From assembly GCF_050436995.1 (NCBI RefSeq), contig NC_134763.1, positions 9,109,001 to 9,173,000 of the forward strand: a stretch of DNA of 64,000 nucleotides. Direction: 5' to 3'. The position numbers and the translations under genes are program-made. Below are positions 1-9,810 of the stretch, piece after piece. The notes beneath the pieces are model-generated. The model saw nothing but the letters and a program-made list of their open reading frames with translations. It did no database searches and was not told the origin of the DNA. This stretch comes from Anticarsia gemmatalis. Taxonomy: Eukaryota > Arthropoda > Insecta > Lepidoptera > Erebidae. Numbering within the stretch: position 1 is the stretch's first letter; each line of letters starts with the position of its first letter.

Positions 1-1091
1 CTTTGATAAATGCATGGATATTTTTTTGTTGTGCATTCTGTTGGTTAATTCTGTCAAGTTGAAGGATGATGCTACTCTATATACTTCATTTTTCCAAGAT
101 CGCTTTTTTTGGGGGGCGTTCTGCTACAGCCGACAAAAGTTTCTTGAAAAAAAACTATAAAATTCGAAAAAAAGTTTATAAACATATGCTAAGTCCTATT
201 TGTGAACATGTCATTGCTAACATTGGTCCCGCCTAAAAAGTAACCTTATAAATCGATAGTATAGGGAACAGAAATACTTTATGTAGGAGGTAGTAGAGCT
301 TGATTAAAGCGAGCAAGATGAACCAAAAGAAAATACAAATACACAAAGATCCTATTGCTTCGCAAAGGGCACAAAAACAATTGTATTACTGGAGACAGTA
401 TCCGAGTTGTTTTTACAAACGGTTCTAAAAGAAAACCATTCAGTATACCGTTACCTGTTTTTGTATAGCTAACGGAACAAAAGCAAGCGGACAAATTGTA
501 CCTATTTATTGTCATCAGTTCGTAGTATACAAAGAAACCTTGGAAAGGACTTGGAAAACCGTAACATTTATTTTGTTGTTCCCTTTTTACTTTAAATTAA
601 AGGAAAACCCACGCTTTGTCAAATTTCCGTTCCATTAAATCGCTAGGAGTTGGGTACGTCTAAAGCAGTACCTGTTCTCTACCTTTGTTCTTAAATGAAT
701 GGAGCGTCTCCGAACATTAAAGGTTAAGACACGACATTTCATATCAAATGTCAATCGAACGCCAATGGGTTACACTCAAATTACTTGAAATCCCGATCAA
801 CTTTTACACGAGTCATTTTATTGCGTTCAAGCTTCGTTTTATTGTTCTCATTACGGTTGACAGTCATTCCAATTACTGGAATCCCCAGAGTATTCTTTTA
901 TTTTTTATTTGAATACATTTTGATGTGATTCTGCACTTAGGCTTTATTGTCTTTGATTGACGTTCTCTGATTTTTGCGATTCGAAAAACATTAGCCGAAT
1001 GAAATTATTCTATCTTTCACATAAAATAAAATTGGAACGCAGAACGAGTTTATAATTTTTTTGTATTAGGTTCTTTCTTTTCTTTTTTATA
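1..1091. other. upstream intron of NDUFS7, no exon recognised
   Basis: Since 1325 is an internal exon, this stretch should be intron. I looked for the preceding conserved PSST exon (the part with the tandem cysteines and the DLLNW-type motif) and did not find it in any frame. Only AT-rich sequence with short runs of T is visible. Confidence 0.6.
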
Positions 1092-1268
1092 AGACAACTC
1101 CCGCACTAAGAACTCTTGTGTCGCGAGGACTTTTACAAACATACAAACAACTGACACAAAGTACTACCAGACCCGACACAATTATTTGTGGATCGAATTG
1201 TTCCGTGTGGGAATTGAACTCACGGTTTCCCGATGCAAAGGTAGCCATGTAAACCACGGATGCAGTCA
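1092..1268 (-). repeat. tRNA-derived SINE, near full length
   Basis: On the minus strand the head contains TGGTTTACATGG and then GAGTTCAATTCCCAC, resembling the A and B boxes of an RNA polymerase III promoter (B-box consensus GGTTCRANTCC). The body follows: CCACAAATAATTGTGTCGGG, GTACTTTGTGTCAGTTGTTT, then CTCGCGACACAAGAGTTCTT and GCGGGAGTTGTC at the 3' end. The same tail occurs at 55303-55415 and, more decayed, at 46898-47019. It lies in the NDUFS7 intron in antisense orientation, about 57 bp before the exon at 1325, so it is the nearest mobile element to a splice acceptor here. The 68-codon open frame inside it is a by-product of the repeat. Confidence 0.8.
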
Positions 1269-1324
1269 AACACATGAAAAGAACAATAAACAATATTTTT
1301 TCTCAATTTTAAATCTCTTTCCAG

Positions 1325-1550
1325 ATACGACATGGATCGTTACGGCATGGTGTTCCGCGGGACTCCTCGGCAGACTGACGTGATCATAGTAGCAGGGACG
1401 GTCACTAACAAGATGGCGCCCATCCTCCGCAAGACGTATGACATGATGCCGGACCCCAAGTGGGTGGTGTCTATGGGCAGCTGCGCTAACGGCGGAGGAT
1501 ACTATCATTATACCTATTCTACTGTTCGTGGTTGCGATAGGATTGTTCCG
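1325..1550 (+). CDS. NDUFS7: NDUFS7 (complex I PSST subunit), penultimate coding exon
   Basis: This exon encodes part of the 20 kDa PSST subunit of mitochondrial NADH:ubiquinone oxidoreductase, which carries iron-sulphur cluster N2 next to the quinone site in the matrix arm. The reading runs YDMDRYGMVFRGTPRQTDV, then VAGTVTNKMAPILRK, then VSMGSCANGGGYYHY and VRGCDRIVP, which closely follows the conserved family sequence. The Cys in GSCANGG is one of the N2 ligands; the tandem Cys-Cys ligands lie in an upstream exon not present here. The exon starts after a polypyrimidine tract and CAG (acceptor AG at 1323-1324), and base 1325 completes a split codon. It ends in phase 0 before GTGAGT at 1551, after 75 full codons. 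The ATG at 1332 is an internal Met, not a start. Identification is very sure; the gene is partial at its 5' side. Confidence 0.97.
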
Positions 1551-1952
1551 GTGAGTATTACTGTTCTAAAATGCTTACATAAATAGGTGAAGGTAACCCG
1601 TGGAAATTGCGAAAAAGTATTATCTGTATCATACCCAAGTTTGCCACTCAGTGAATTTAAATGAATGTTAAAAATCTCGCATTACAATCTCACAGTCAAT
1701 GTCATTATTATCAAAGTAATGGTTACCTACTAAATTACCTCTCCATGCTGTCACATATTGGCATAACTGAAACCATCACCTAAATCTAGAGTTTATTAGC
1801 AAAGGTGAAAGTTTATCTATTCAGTGTGGTGGACTCAAAAGTCTAATCTTTCTCTCAGGAGAAAACCCTATTAGGACATGACGTGAGAATACAATTTATT
1901 AATTTTAATCTCTTTAAAAATTGCTTTTTTATCTTCTACATGTGTATTTCAG
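1551..1952 (+). other. NDUFS7 terminal intron
   Basis: Phase-0 intron with donor GTGAGT and acceptor TTTCAG, flanked by two exons whose joined reading is continuous in the conserved PSST sequence. The interior is AT-rich and I see no recognisable repeat in it. Confidence 0.93.
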
Positions 1953-2069
1953 GTGGACATCTACGTGCCTGGTTGTCCACCGACCGCCGAAGCACTCCTG
2001 TACGCGATGTTACAGCTACAAAGAAAAGTCAAACGCATGCAAGTCGTTCAGAACTGGTACCGCCATTGA
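1953..2069 (+). CDS. NDUFS7: NDUFS7 (complex I PSST subunit), last coding exon
   Basis: This is the final coding exon of the same gene: 38 codons and a TGA stop at 2067-2069. It begins VDIYVPGCPPTAEALLYAM, the conserved continuation after VRGCDRIVP, and ends in QNWYRH, matching the family's basic-aromatic C-terminus. The Cys of VPGCPP is another ligand of cluster N2. The acceptor is TTTCAG with AG at 1951-1952. Joining it to the preceding exon across the 402-bp intron (1551-1952, GTGAGT...CAG) keeps the frame. Together the two exons give 113 complete codons, about the C-terminal half of the mature protein. No frameshift or early stop is visible, so this looks like the functional gene rather than a retrocopy, and the intron supports that. 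Confidence 0.97.
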   Translation: MDIYVPGCPPTAEALLYAMLQLQRKVKRMQVVQNWYRH

Positions 2070-2280
2070 TTTTAAAAGGAAAGTATTGTTTTTCATACAA
2101 ATTATTTATTATTTCTTCCTTTCTTACTTATTGTTGTAGTTGTTATAAATTGGTTGATGTTTTGTACTCTTAATTAAAGCTTGTTTGTTTATTTGGTCTA
2201 ATTAATGTTTTTGTTCGTGACCCTATTTTAATAGCTCCTCTTGTTTCGTAGTAAACAGGCTACTTGAATCTACTGTGAAT

Positions 2281-2286
2281 AATAAA
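2281..2286 (+). terminator. candidate polyadenylation signal of NDUFS7
   Basis: First canonical AATAAA on the + strand after the NDUFS7 stop, 212 bases downstream. A U-rich/GU stretch follows about 40-50 bases later. It is the best candidate seen for the end of the transcript, but in AT-rich DNA this hexamer also arises by chance. Confidence 0.45.
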
Positions 2287-4814
2287 AGAGAAGCAGTGAG
2301 AAAGCCTTTGAGGGCTATAAAATATATATGTCCTTTGAAACATATTCCAAAACTTATTAAGGGTTTCTGGGCTCGTCAAGATCTATCTACATTATTATTT
2401 TACATTTTTTGTCCTAAACTTCTAACTTGATAATAATCGTATGATGAGCGATAATTACTAACAGAATTCTATGCTAAAAGTATTTTAAAACCAAAGCCTC
2501 ATGTAGGTACTACCAGCAGTCTACTCAAATAAGGCTTTTCAGGAAATCCAAGGCGACATAAATTTTCGTTTCGCATAAATTTAGAGCCTTTCCTGTTTCC
2601 GTAAATCATTGTGAAAGGAATGCGACTAGGAAATTAGAATGAGATCGAAACGCGATGTAATTTGCACCTCACTCAAACAAGATCCTCTTGTTATCGACCG
2701 AGCTATCTGGGCGTGGTGTTGACCCGGACGACTGTTTACAAATCATCCTGGAATTGGGGACTAATGATAGGATACTATGGAATTTTGTTAAGCTTCTTGT
2801 ATACTTAGAATTCACGGGTTCTGTACGTATGAATTTTCAAAACTAGTTATTGTGAATGTAGAGAAAATATTGTTGATACAAAAAGCCGACGTTTATGGTG
2901 ATTTATAATTACACGGGAGTGGACTACTCGCTGTACCTTTGTCTACTTGGCATTTTTTCACTAGAACTGTTACAACGTCAGTGCTATCACAAACTTGTAA
3001 CGCAAAAGTTTAAAGTTATACTTATACCTGTGTAGGTTAAAGCAAAGAAGTAAGCTCTCATTTCATTACTACCATTGAAGCAAAGAACGTACAACTTATT
3101 ACTTTATCAACAATTACACAATTTATACTTTCTGCAGCACAAACTTACCTACATCTAAAACAGGCTTTTATACCTATAAAAACGTTTTTATATCAATAAG
3201 CCGGGTTCATTGAAAGAGCAATAGATCATGTCGCGCATACCGTGTCGCTTTACTCGTGGTCACGTTCGCGACACGTGCCCGGAGTACGCACTATTGTCGG
3301 GAAGCAAGCCTTCGTATTTATGTGGATACACGGAGCTTTTTTTAGATAGAAATACATAGCAATATGGCTGACTTTAAAAAATTTTGATTTGATTGGCCAT
3401 AGCTAGTTTCTGCTCATGGTTCACTTCGCGTTACTTTTATCTAAGCTGTATCCTTTTCAACGTATTACCCATCTCTCTGCCTAAAATCTAAGTAGGTTTA
3501 GCCATTTTGGCTAAAACAACAAAACGTAAATATATACACAATATAGAACTTCAATTCGCATTTTGTACACTGGACAATCTGCTACGAATCCTATGTTTCT
3601 TTAGAATGATTAAGTTTCAGGAGACAGCGTCCTTTTTAGTACGTTGTATGCACCGTTTTCAATGAAAATCCAAGGTTATAGTGCCACATATTTAGAAAAT
3701 TCTATATTATCTACAAACTGTTAGAAGATAAACTCCTCAAAGCTCTCAGCTCATCTTCCATTAGCATACGAGGTGACATATTTCCATCTAAGACGTGGCT
3801 TAAAAATGATTCTCATTACATCAAGCCGTGGATAAGCCGGTCGCTGCGGTCGGCTTACGCCCGGAGCGAGTGCAAAACTTTACCCGCTCTCGTTTTGTTT
3901 ATGTTTATATTGTGAAAATTAATGCCAAGTTATGATTGGTTGGGCTATAAAAGCTTTACGCCTGAGTTAATACTTGTATTTCAACGCTTTGTTCGTGATT
4001 TCGATGCGTGGTCTATATTAGGTACGACTATCCAATGTGCATGGTTTTTATAAATTGTAGACTGCCTTTAGACTATAGAAATTTTCACTTAGTATATTAC
4101 CACCGATTTGCAATACAGATTCAATGAACATAGTCCGTCGTAAGCTCATACTACTGACTCTAGTGAACGAAATCTTTGAGAAAAAACATATTTGGAAAGG
4201 AGTAAAGGTGATAGACACCTAACAAAAACGCCGTCCATCTGTTCTGTCACCTCTTCAACCTCTTTTTTAATTATTTTACTTTGTCACAGCGGCTTGCGAC
4301 TACATTCAGACACTTAAACTTATTTCGCGCGTGCTTTAAACTAATGACTGACTTATGTGCATTGCGACACCACCGCAGTATTTTTTTATAGCAATTATCT
4401 TTTAAATATACGTTTTAGCATCAAAGTGTAGTAATACAAAAACGGTGCTAATAGCGTTTGAACATAAAGGGTGGTAAACCTTCAACACGGTACCTACGAG
4501 CGACGTCGCTGATAAATGTAGAGTACTAGGTGTATTCACTAAGTTCTAACCTTTCAAATATTTAGTTTTATACCTAAAATTAGGTCTTTAGAATATTATT
4601 TAATAATCTAAGCAAACAAATATTAATATTTGAAAATTAGCAATGAAAATTATATTCATCGCAAAAATGTACTTACAGCGTAACAAGTTGATCAAAATTA
4701 GTAATTAATAATCCTTACTGATAATTTGAATAACGCTAAAGAATCAAATACTTTCAAAACGCATTTATAAACGTTAATACTTTAAATGATTTGTAGTTCG
4801 GATGTCAAAATGAA
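2287..4814. other. intergenic, no gene recognised
   Basis: AT-rich sequence downstream of NDUFS7 with two GC-richer islands. One near 3230-3310 contains an inverted repeat CGTGTCGC (3241-3248) / GCGACACG (3268-3275). The other near 3825-3965 ends in a TATA-like box, listed separately. I see no protein similarity in the short frames. Confidence 0.5.
3946..3953 (+). promoter_or_regulatory. candidate TATA box (TATAAAAG)
   Basis: GGGCTATAAAAGC is a textbook TATA box match. An inverted CCAAT (ATTGG) lies at 3935-3939 and a CpG-rich patch with a short inverted repeat TAAGCCG/CGGCTTA (3833-3839, 3851-3857) lies upstream. No convincing initiator or downstream coding exon is visible, so this may be chance. 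Confidence 0.25.
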
Positions 4815-5015
4815 ATGCCATCAAAAACATCCTGTAAAAAACCTCAAGTCTCGCAGCGTAAAAAGTGGTGAGATCTATGTAATACCAAGTCGATTAATCT
4901 GTTTAGTCTCTACTGAAAGGACCTTCTGTCTTAAGTTATTACATAAGTTATTATCATGCCAATATTAAAAATATTTCACGTTTAAAACAAATAAATCGAC
5001 CTGGCCATCGCATGA
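4815..5015 (+). repeat. left arm of inverted repeat, copy 1
   Basis: Pairs with 5159-5359 on the same strand with only a few mismatches; the best matching part spans the block from AAAACATCC to AAATAAATCGAC. The transcribed arms would form a very long hairpin. Confidence 0.85.
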
Positions 5016-5158
5016 TTTGATTATTAGCATGTACCACACTGCACAGCACGACGGGCCAGCAACCGAAATCCTCACTAGGGTCCTTCCGAATATAATGATT
5101 GAGATGAGTATCTTAAAGAAATTAATGCTCCTGAAATTTTAATGGCGAATTTGTGTTT

Positions 5159-5359
5159 TCATGCGATGACCAAGTCGATTTATTTGTTTTAAACGTGAAA
5201 TATTTTTAATATTGGCATGATAATAACTTATGTAATAACTTAAGACAGAAGGTCCTTTCAGTAGAGACTAAACAGATTAATCGACTTGGTATTACATAGA
5301 TCTCACCACTTTTTACGCTGCGAGACTTGAGGTTTTTTACAGGATGTTTTTGATGGCAT
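5159..5359 (-). repeat. right arm of inverted repeat, copy 1
   Basis: Near-perfect reverse complement of 4815-5015, separated from it by a 143-bp spacer. Confidence 0.85.
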
Positions 5360-5551
5360 CTCACTTCTTTTTGTAAAGCGAACTTAAGTCCAATTTGTAT
5401 GGAAAGACGGTTATTTTTTTCATAATTCAACATATTTTCCTATTGAAATGTTGTTCAGTTTTATGGGCTAAACACCTTTAAGTTATGCCTCATACAGTAG
5501 GTACCTATGTACACCTATTATTTTCTATTATACTACAGTAATAATTAATTC

Positions 5552-5624
5552 ATTAACTGCAAATGTTACCTTGTAATCCTATATAAATGTATAAGATTAC
5601 AAAGTTATTCTTGCAGTTAATGTA
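5552..5624. repeat. imperfect palindrome inside the foldback element
   Basis: CATTAACTGCAA at the left pairs with TTGCAGTTAATG at the right, and TTGTAATC pairs with GATTACAA further in, around a short AT loop. The second copy of the element (about 59893-59968) keeps the same palindrome, so it predates the dispersal of the family. Confidence 0.7.
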
Positions 5625-5749
5625 TTTAGAAAACTGGACTGAAATTAGAAAATATTGAAATTTTCCCATGATTAAAATACTAAATTCTATTTGTATTCTA
5701 AATTTGAAGCTTCTAAGTCTGCTAGAAATGCCTTAGACTTTTGATGATC

Positions 5750-5781
5750 GGTGAGTCAGTGAGTCAGTGAATCAGTGAGTG
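5750..5781 (+). repeat. short tandem GTGAGTCA-type repeat
   Basis: Four imperfect units of GTGAGTCA (GTGAGTCA, GTGAGTCA, GTGAATCA, GTGAGTGA). The same array with the same variant order occurs in the second copy near 60099-60129, so it is part of the element and not a locus-specific expansion. Confidence 0.8.
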
Positions 5782-6493
5782 ACAAAATTCAAAACTTTAA
5801 CAAGTTGTCATTCTTAAAGTACTGGTTCAAATTGACTGAAATTTTCAATATACCGTGTTCATACAATGACTGATAAGTCGCTAAAAATTCAGGCTTCTTG
5901 TTTTATCCACAACGAAATTATAGGGGGTCGAAAATGGCCTGAATTGCTTCGAGAAAAGATGGTACGGCCGTGCCGCTTTTTTTTGCTCGACTTGCGGGGG
6001 CACTGCCGTGCCCCCAGATTAAAATAGGAAAATATTTACACAACCACGCATACTCCTTCAATAGAGGTATCTTACCAAACACTTCCCGTCAAGAAAAGCA
6101 CCTTTTTCAAAAAGAAACATTGAAGCTAACGTACACATAAATCAACACGGGACGTGGTAAACCACACTATTAATTCCTACAAACACAAGAGGCGAACAAT
6201 CGCGGAGCCACATCGCACCTGCTACCGTGCGCCGAGGCCCGACATTTTGACGACACGGTCATGAATAAGGATCGTAGCACATATGTCTACTAATCGTTAT
6301 TGTACAGCCTTTTACACTACCTTCAACTTGATGCCTATTTAAACTTAAGTAACTTACATGACTCTCTCTCAAGAACTCTCTGCACCGTGTCGACATTACT
6401 ATTAGATCATGTTTAGATGACAATAATAAAATAAGCGCTTCTTTAAAGCTTGAAGTAATTTAACAATTTTAAAGTCTCGCGACTAGTACACAT

Positions 6494-6627
6494 AATATTA
6501 TAATGTAACGGGTCACGGGCTGACTGATCCACGGTAGATGCAATTCGATCGAAACGTCGGGTAAACAAATAAGGTAGCCAAACTCTTAATTTTCAATCGC
6601 GTTTAAGACCCGTTGCATTATAACATT
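6494..6627. mobile_element. MITE-like element with ~21-bp inverted ends
   Basis: The left end AATATTATAATGTAACGGGTC is the reverse complement, with two mismatches, of the right end GACCCGTTGCATTATAACATT. The interior includes ACGGGCTGACTGATCCACGG and GAAACGTCGGGTAAACAAAT. A decayed reverse-oriented relative lies at 22916-23015. No coding capacity. Confidence 0.65.
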
Positions 6628-6901
6628 AGAAGTTATTTGACTTAGTACAAGCGAAATCATTTATATCCTGCCAGTCTACTGTCAATGCGTGTTGATTGGT
6701 GTTTTAACAGAGCAAGCAAATAACACGTCATGCACTGTCCATCTGAACTTGGTGTCTGTCTAGCCAATGGCATGTTTACACACATAGACCGCTGATTGAC
6801 GTATGGACGTCAATAAACAGCAAGGTGAGAAGCTGACATAGTGTAAATTACAGTACAAAATTGCTATTTATAAATAAATCAATTTAACCCATCACTGTGC
6901 A

Positions 6902-6950
6902 ACTGTTAGGCAAGGGTCTTCTCCCGTAATGAGAGAGGGGTTAAACCTTG
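6902..6950 (+). repeat. dispersed repeat fragment (GGCAAGGGTCT type)
   Basis: GGCAAGGGTCTTCTCCCGTA followed by GAGAGGGGTTAAACCTTGA resembles the stretch GGTATCCTCCCAAACAAGG...GGGGTTAGGCCTTAAG at 31387-31426. A more decayed relative is near 58865. It looks like a fragment of the same dispersed family. Confidence 0.5.
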
Positions 6951-8502
6951 AGAACAAAAATAGTTAAATATATGGTTGCTAAGTTACCTAACTTTTATCG
7001 TTGCTATGTACAACCAACTTATCAGTTGTTTTTCTACCAGAACATAAATATGTTACACCAACACTGCAACTCAAATTTATTATATCTTAAAGTTATTCGT
7101 AGCATAAAGTATAAAAATGGCGGTAATGACGTTTATGCGTAGACGTGTTACGTGCTACGACGTTAAAGCTACGAGCATGAGACATATCTACGAAGATAAA
7201 CACATCACCTAATGGAATTTAAAGCTCAGAGCTGAAGAGCTGAGAGATGTGAGGAAAAAGCTGTAGCATTTCGTGTTACTAAGGATTGTGGTTTAGATGG
7301 AAAAAGTTACTTAGACATTTATTCCATTACCTTCAGTACATTGTGGTTTTTCTTGTGGAGAAGAGAAATCGCACGAAAAAACATTTTGAAGTAAAATGTT
7401 ACCAAGACATGTAGCTCGTCTGTCAAAAAGTAATAAATATCTCATTTAGAGCCTACATGCCCAAACCTAAATCTATAAGACTTAATTTTACACTTAAGTC
7501 GCGGCGAAATACTCTGAATAAGGTGTAGAGTTTTTAAACTCTTTACGTGCGGAAACATTATATCAACTTTTTCGTTAACGTTACATATCGTCTTAAGAAC
7601 ATCTGAAATATCATAATAATGAAAAAATACATAATATGGACTCCTTTACTTAAATCCTGTAGCAAAAAAAAAACCTAATATTCAAGCCTTAAAACTTACA
7701 AAAGGCATGGAAATAGCCGTCCCCTATCGGAAAGCGTACATAAAGATTAATCTTAAGTATAAGTGCTACCCTTTGGGCTATTCTTTGTGGGGTAGAACAA
7801 TGGGGTCAGGGCAGCACTTTGTTGTATTGGTAGCCTTTCGCGTATGGCCGCGGTTTAGGCCACATTATGACCAAGATACGAAGGCTTTATTGCTAAGATT
7901 ACAAAAGGTTTGGAAAAAAGGACAGCTAGGTTTAAGGCTTTAACGGTTTTAGGGTTATAGATAGGCATAACAAATAGTGATAGTAAAACCGTACAAACAA
8001 GCTTTTTTAAGTATTGTGTTAAATTTAGTAAAATGTTAAAGTTTACAAATTTATTTCAAAACCTAATCTTTTCAGAGAATATATAATTCACGATGATAAA
8101 TTATCGCGATTTGTACGCATAATTTTATTGTGAGCGGGTCTTATACGTGATTAAAACATAATATTTTCGCGTTTTTTTTTATAATGGTATACGATCGTAC
8201 TTAGATCTTTGAGAGTAAAAGTTGGCAATGAAATAAATGAGTATTAAACTGTAAAAGTCTTAATCTTAAATCTTACGAACGATTTCTTAAGAACGTGTTA
8301 TATAATACTTTAATCTAAAGACTTCGTCGACGTCTCCCGTATATTATTACAATGGAGATAATTTAAATTCTTATTATCGTGTGTCAAGATATGGCTGAGA
8401 ACGTGTCGTATGAACGAAGAGCATCTTCGTTCATTAAGCGTAAGAAATAGGAGTTAAAGATATGCCATCAGCCTTTAAAATAATTTCTTTATTCATACTG
8501 AT
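6951..8502. other. intergenic, no gene recognised
   Basis: AT-rich. A 78-codon open frame at 7707-7943 lies in a slightly GC-richer patch but shows no motif I recognise and no splice-supported neighbours. Confidence 0.45.
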
Positions 8503-8648
8503 GTTATAAATGCGAAAGTTTGTTAGGATGAATGAAGCTTTACTACATAAATAAACAAAATCAAGCCCTCTTCCCATAGGGGTAAATAGACTTGAGAAGG
8601 CCACTTAACCTTACAAACCTCTTTTGCTTCATTCACATCCATACATCA
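8503..8648 (+). repeat. two adjoining dispersed-repeat fragments
   Basis: 8503-8544 holds TATAAATGCGAAAGTTTGTTA, the start of a dispersed family also seen at 30912. 8545-8648 holds AAATCAAGCCCTCTTCCCATAGGGGTA...CTTACAAACCTC...GCTTCATTCACATCCATA, shared with 32711-32818, 42277-42387, a short piece at 37195-37230 and an inverted piece at 14881-14937. The second family resembles a LINE or SINE 3' part common in Lepidoptera. Confidence 0.6.
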
Positions 8649-9412
8649 GGTTTAATACATTTGAAAGTAAAAACTACGATATGAATTTAATGCATTTTGG
8701 CATTATCTATAGTTTAAGTGCCTTGATTCCCACATAGCTAGTTAATAATAAATACGAATGAGACTCTGTATAAGGCTTTCTCGATAGAGCAGTAGAACTG
8801 ATTTAGATGAAGTTTAGTAGAGTTTAGTTTAAAAAATATTCTTTACTCAAGTTATAATCTATAAGTCGAACCGAAAAAAAACTAATAAATTGAGACGTAT
8901 GAAACTATCAAACAAATATACACTTTTATCTTATAAAAGTTAATAAAAATATACTATCACTTTTTCCCAACACAACTACAAAGTATCAAGAACTGTTACC
9001 AACTTGTTTAACACGTATACGACGAGGAACATTATTTGATACTTGTTCAATGAAACATTCCTATACTTACTACATTTATTGCGAACACATAGCCTGAAGG
9101 TACCATTAAGATGTAATTGTGTTAAATATAAAAGCTTATTGTTTATTACTTATATTGTTGTTATATTTTCCGGGAAAATTGAGATATGAATCCACATTAA
9201 ATTATATGAAATATTGGTCCTTTCTATTATCAAAGACACAATGAATTTTCAGTTTCGGTAAATGTAGAGATAATTTTAATTTTAAACCATTTTCACGAGT
9301 TGTATTAAAGCGCACGTAAGATTTTTTATACATACATTTGTGTAGCAGTGATCGTAGTATGTCTTATTACCTGAAACAGAAAACAAAAACACGATAAGAA
9401 ACTTTATTCACA

Positions 9413-9540
9413 TTAGCCCCGGTTTCACCAGATCTAAAGCAGTCCTCATGGCTTACAAATTGGAATATTTACCGACTTTTCATACATTTGCTATCACTTT
9501 ATCCACCAGATAGTTCGTTTATAAGCCGGGAAACTGACTC
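9413..9540. repeat. GCCCCGGTTTC-type repeat
   Basis: Begins TTAGCCCCGGTTTCACCAG, the same outer motif as the MITE at 29916, and ends TAGTTCGTTTATAAGCCGGG AAACTGACTC. A further fragment of the right part, TTTCGTTCATAAGCCTGGAA, lies at about 9784-9809. I could not show a full terminal inverted repeat. Confidence 0.45.
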
Positions 9541-9810
9541 TAAGTAGTGTGGACAGATATTCTATACATTAGCAGTACAATTTATCTATTAGGTCGGAAA
9601 ACTCTTTTCGCATTATAGTATGTATAAACTTGTAATAAAATCTCTTTGGCTTCAAGAATCACAAATGAGTACGCGGTTCATTAGGTTTCTTTCAGTGAGC
9701 TTGTGAGGTACCCAAATATCGATCTTTTTTGTGTAGAGAAAGGATTTTATTTACAAGTGCATACCCGGACCTAATATTAGATATTTCGTTCATAAGCCTG
9801 GAAACTCAAG

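Larger units (their letters stand above)
4815..6019 (+). mobile_element. composite foldback-type transposable element, copy 1
   Basis: About 1.2 kb that aligns along its length with 59220-60370. It opens with two inverted arms of about 201 bp (4815-5015 and 5159-5359) that are nearly complementary: ATGCCATCAAAAACATCC at the left is mirrored by GGATGTTTTTGATGGCAT at the right. They flank a 143-bp loop. A unique arm follows, holding an imperfect palindrome (about 5552-5624), a tandem GTGAGTCA-type stretch (about 5750-5780) and a 3' end with the hairpin GGGGGCAC-TGCC-GTGCCCCC just before CAGAT. Left and right limits are where similarity to the other copy stops. No transposase frame is present, so it is non-autonomous. 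The 3' hairpin recalls Helitron or Helentron ends, but the final bases are CAGA rather than CTRR, so the class is open. Two short frames on opposite strands are simply the same arm read twice. Confidence 0.75.

Noticed and set aside
1266..1508. Minus-strand 80-codon frame overlapping the NDUFS7 exon.
   Set aside because: Antisense shadow of the strongly conserved + strand exon.
4786..5433. Two almost identical short proteins encoded on opposite strands (4786-4968 + and 5206-5433 -), with a third at 59526-59717 (-).
   Set aside because: They are the inverted arms of the foldback element read in the same internal frame; no conserved domain and no independent evidence of coding.
5750..5781. Regularly spaced GTGAGTCA units considered as a CRISPR-like array.
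   Set aside because: Directly adjacent units without spacers, in a eukaryotic transposable element, with the same array in the second copy.
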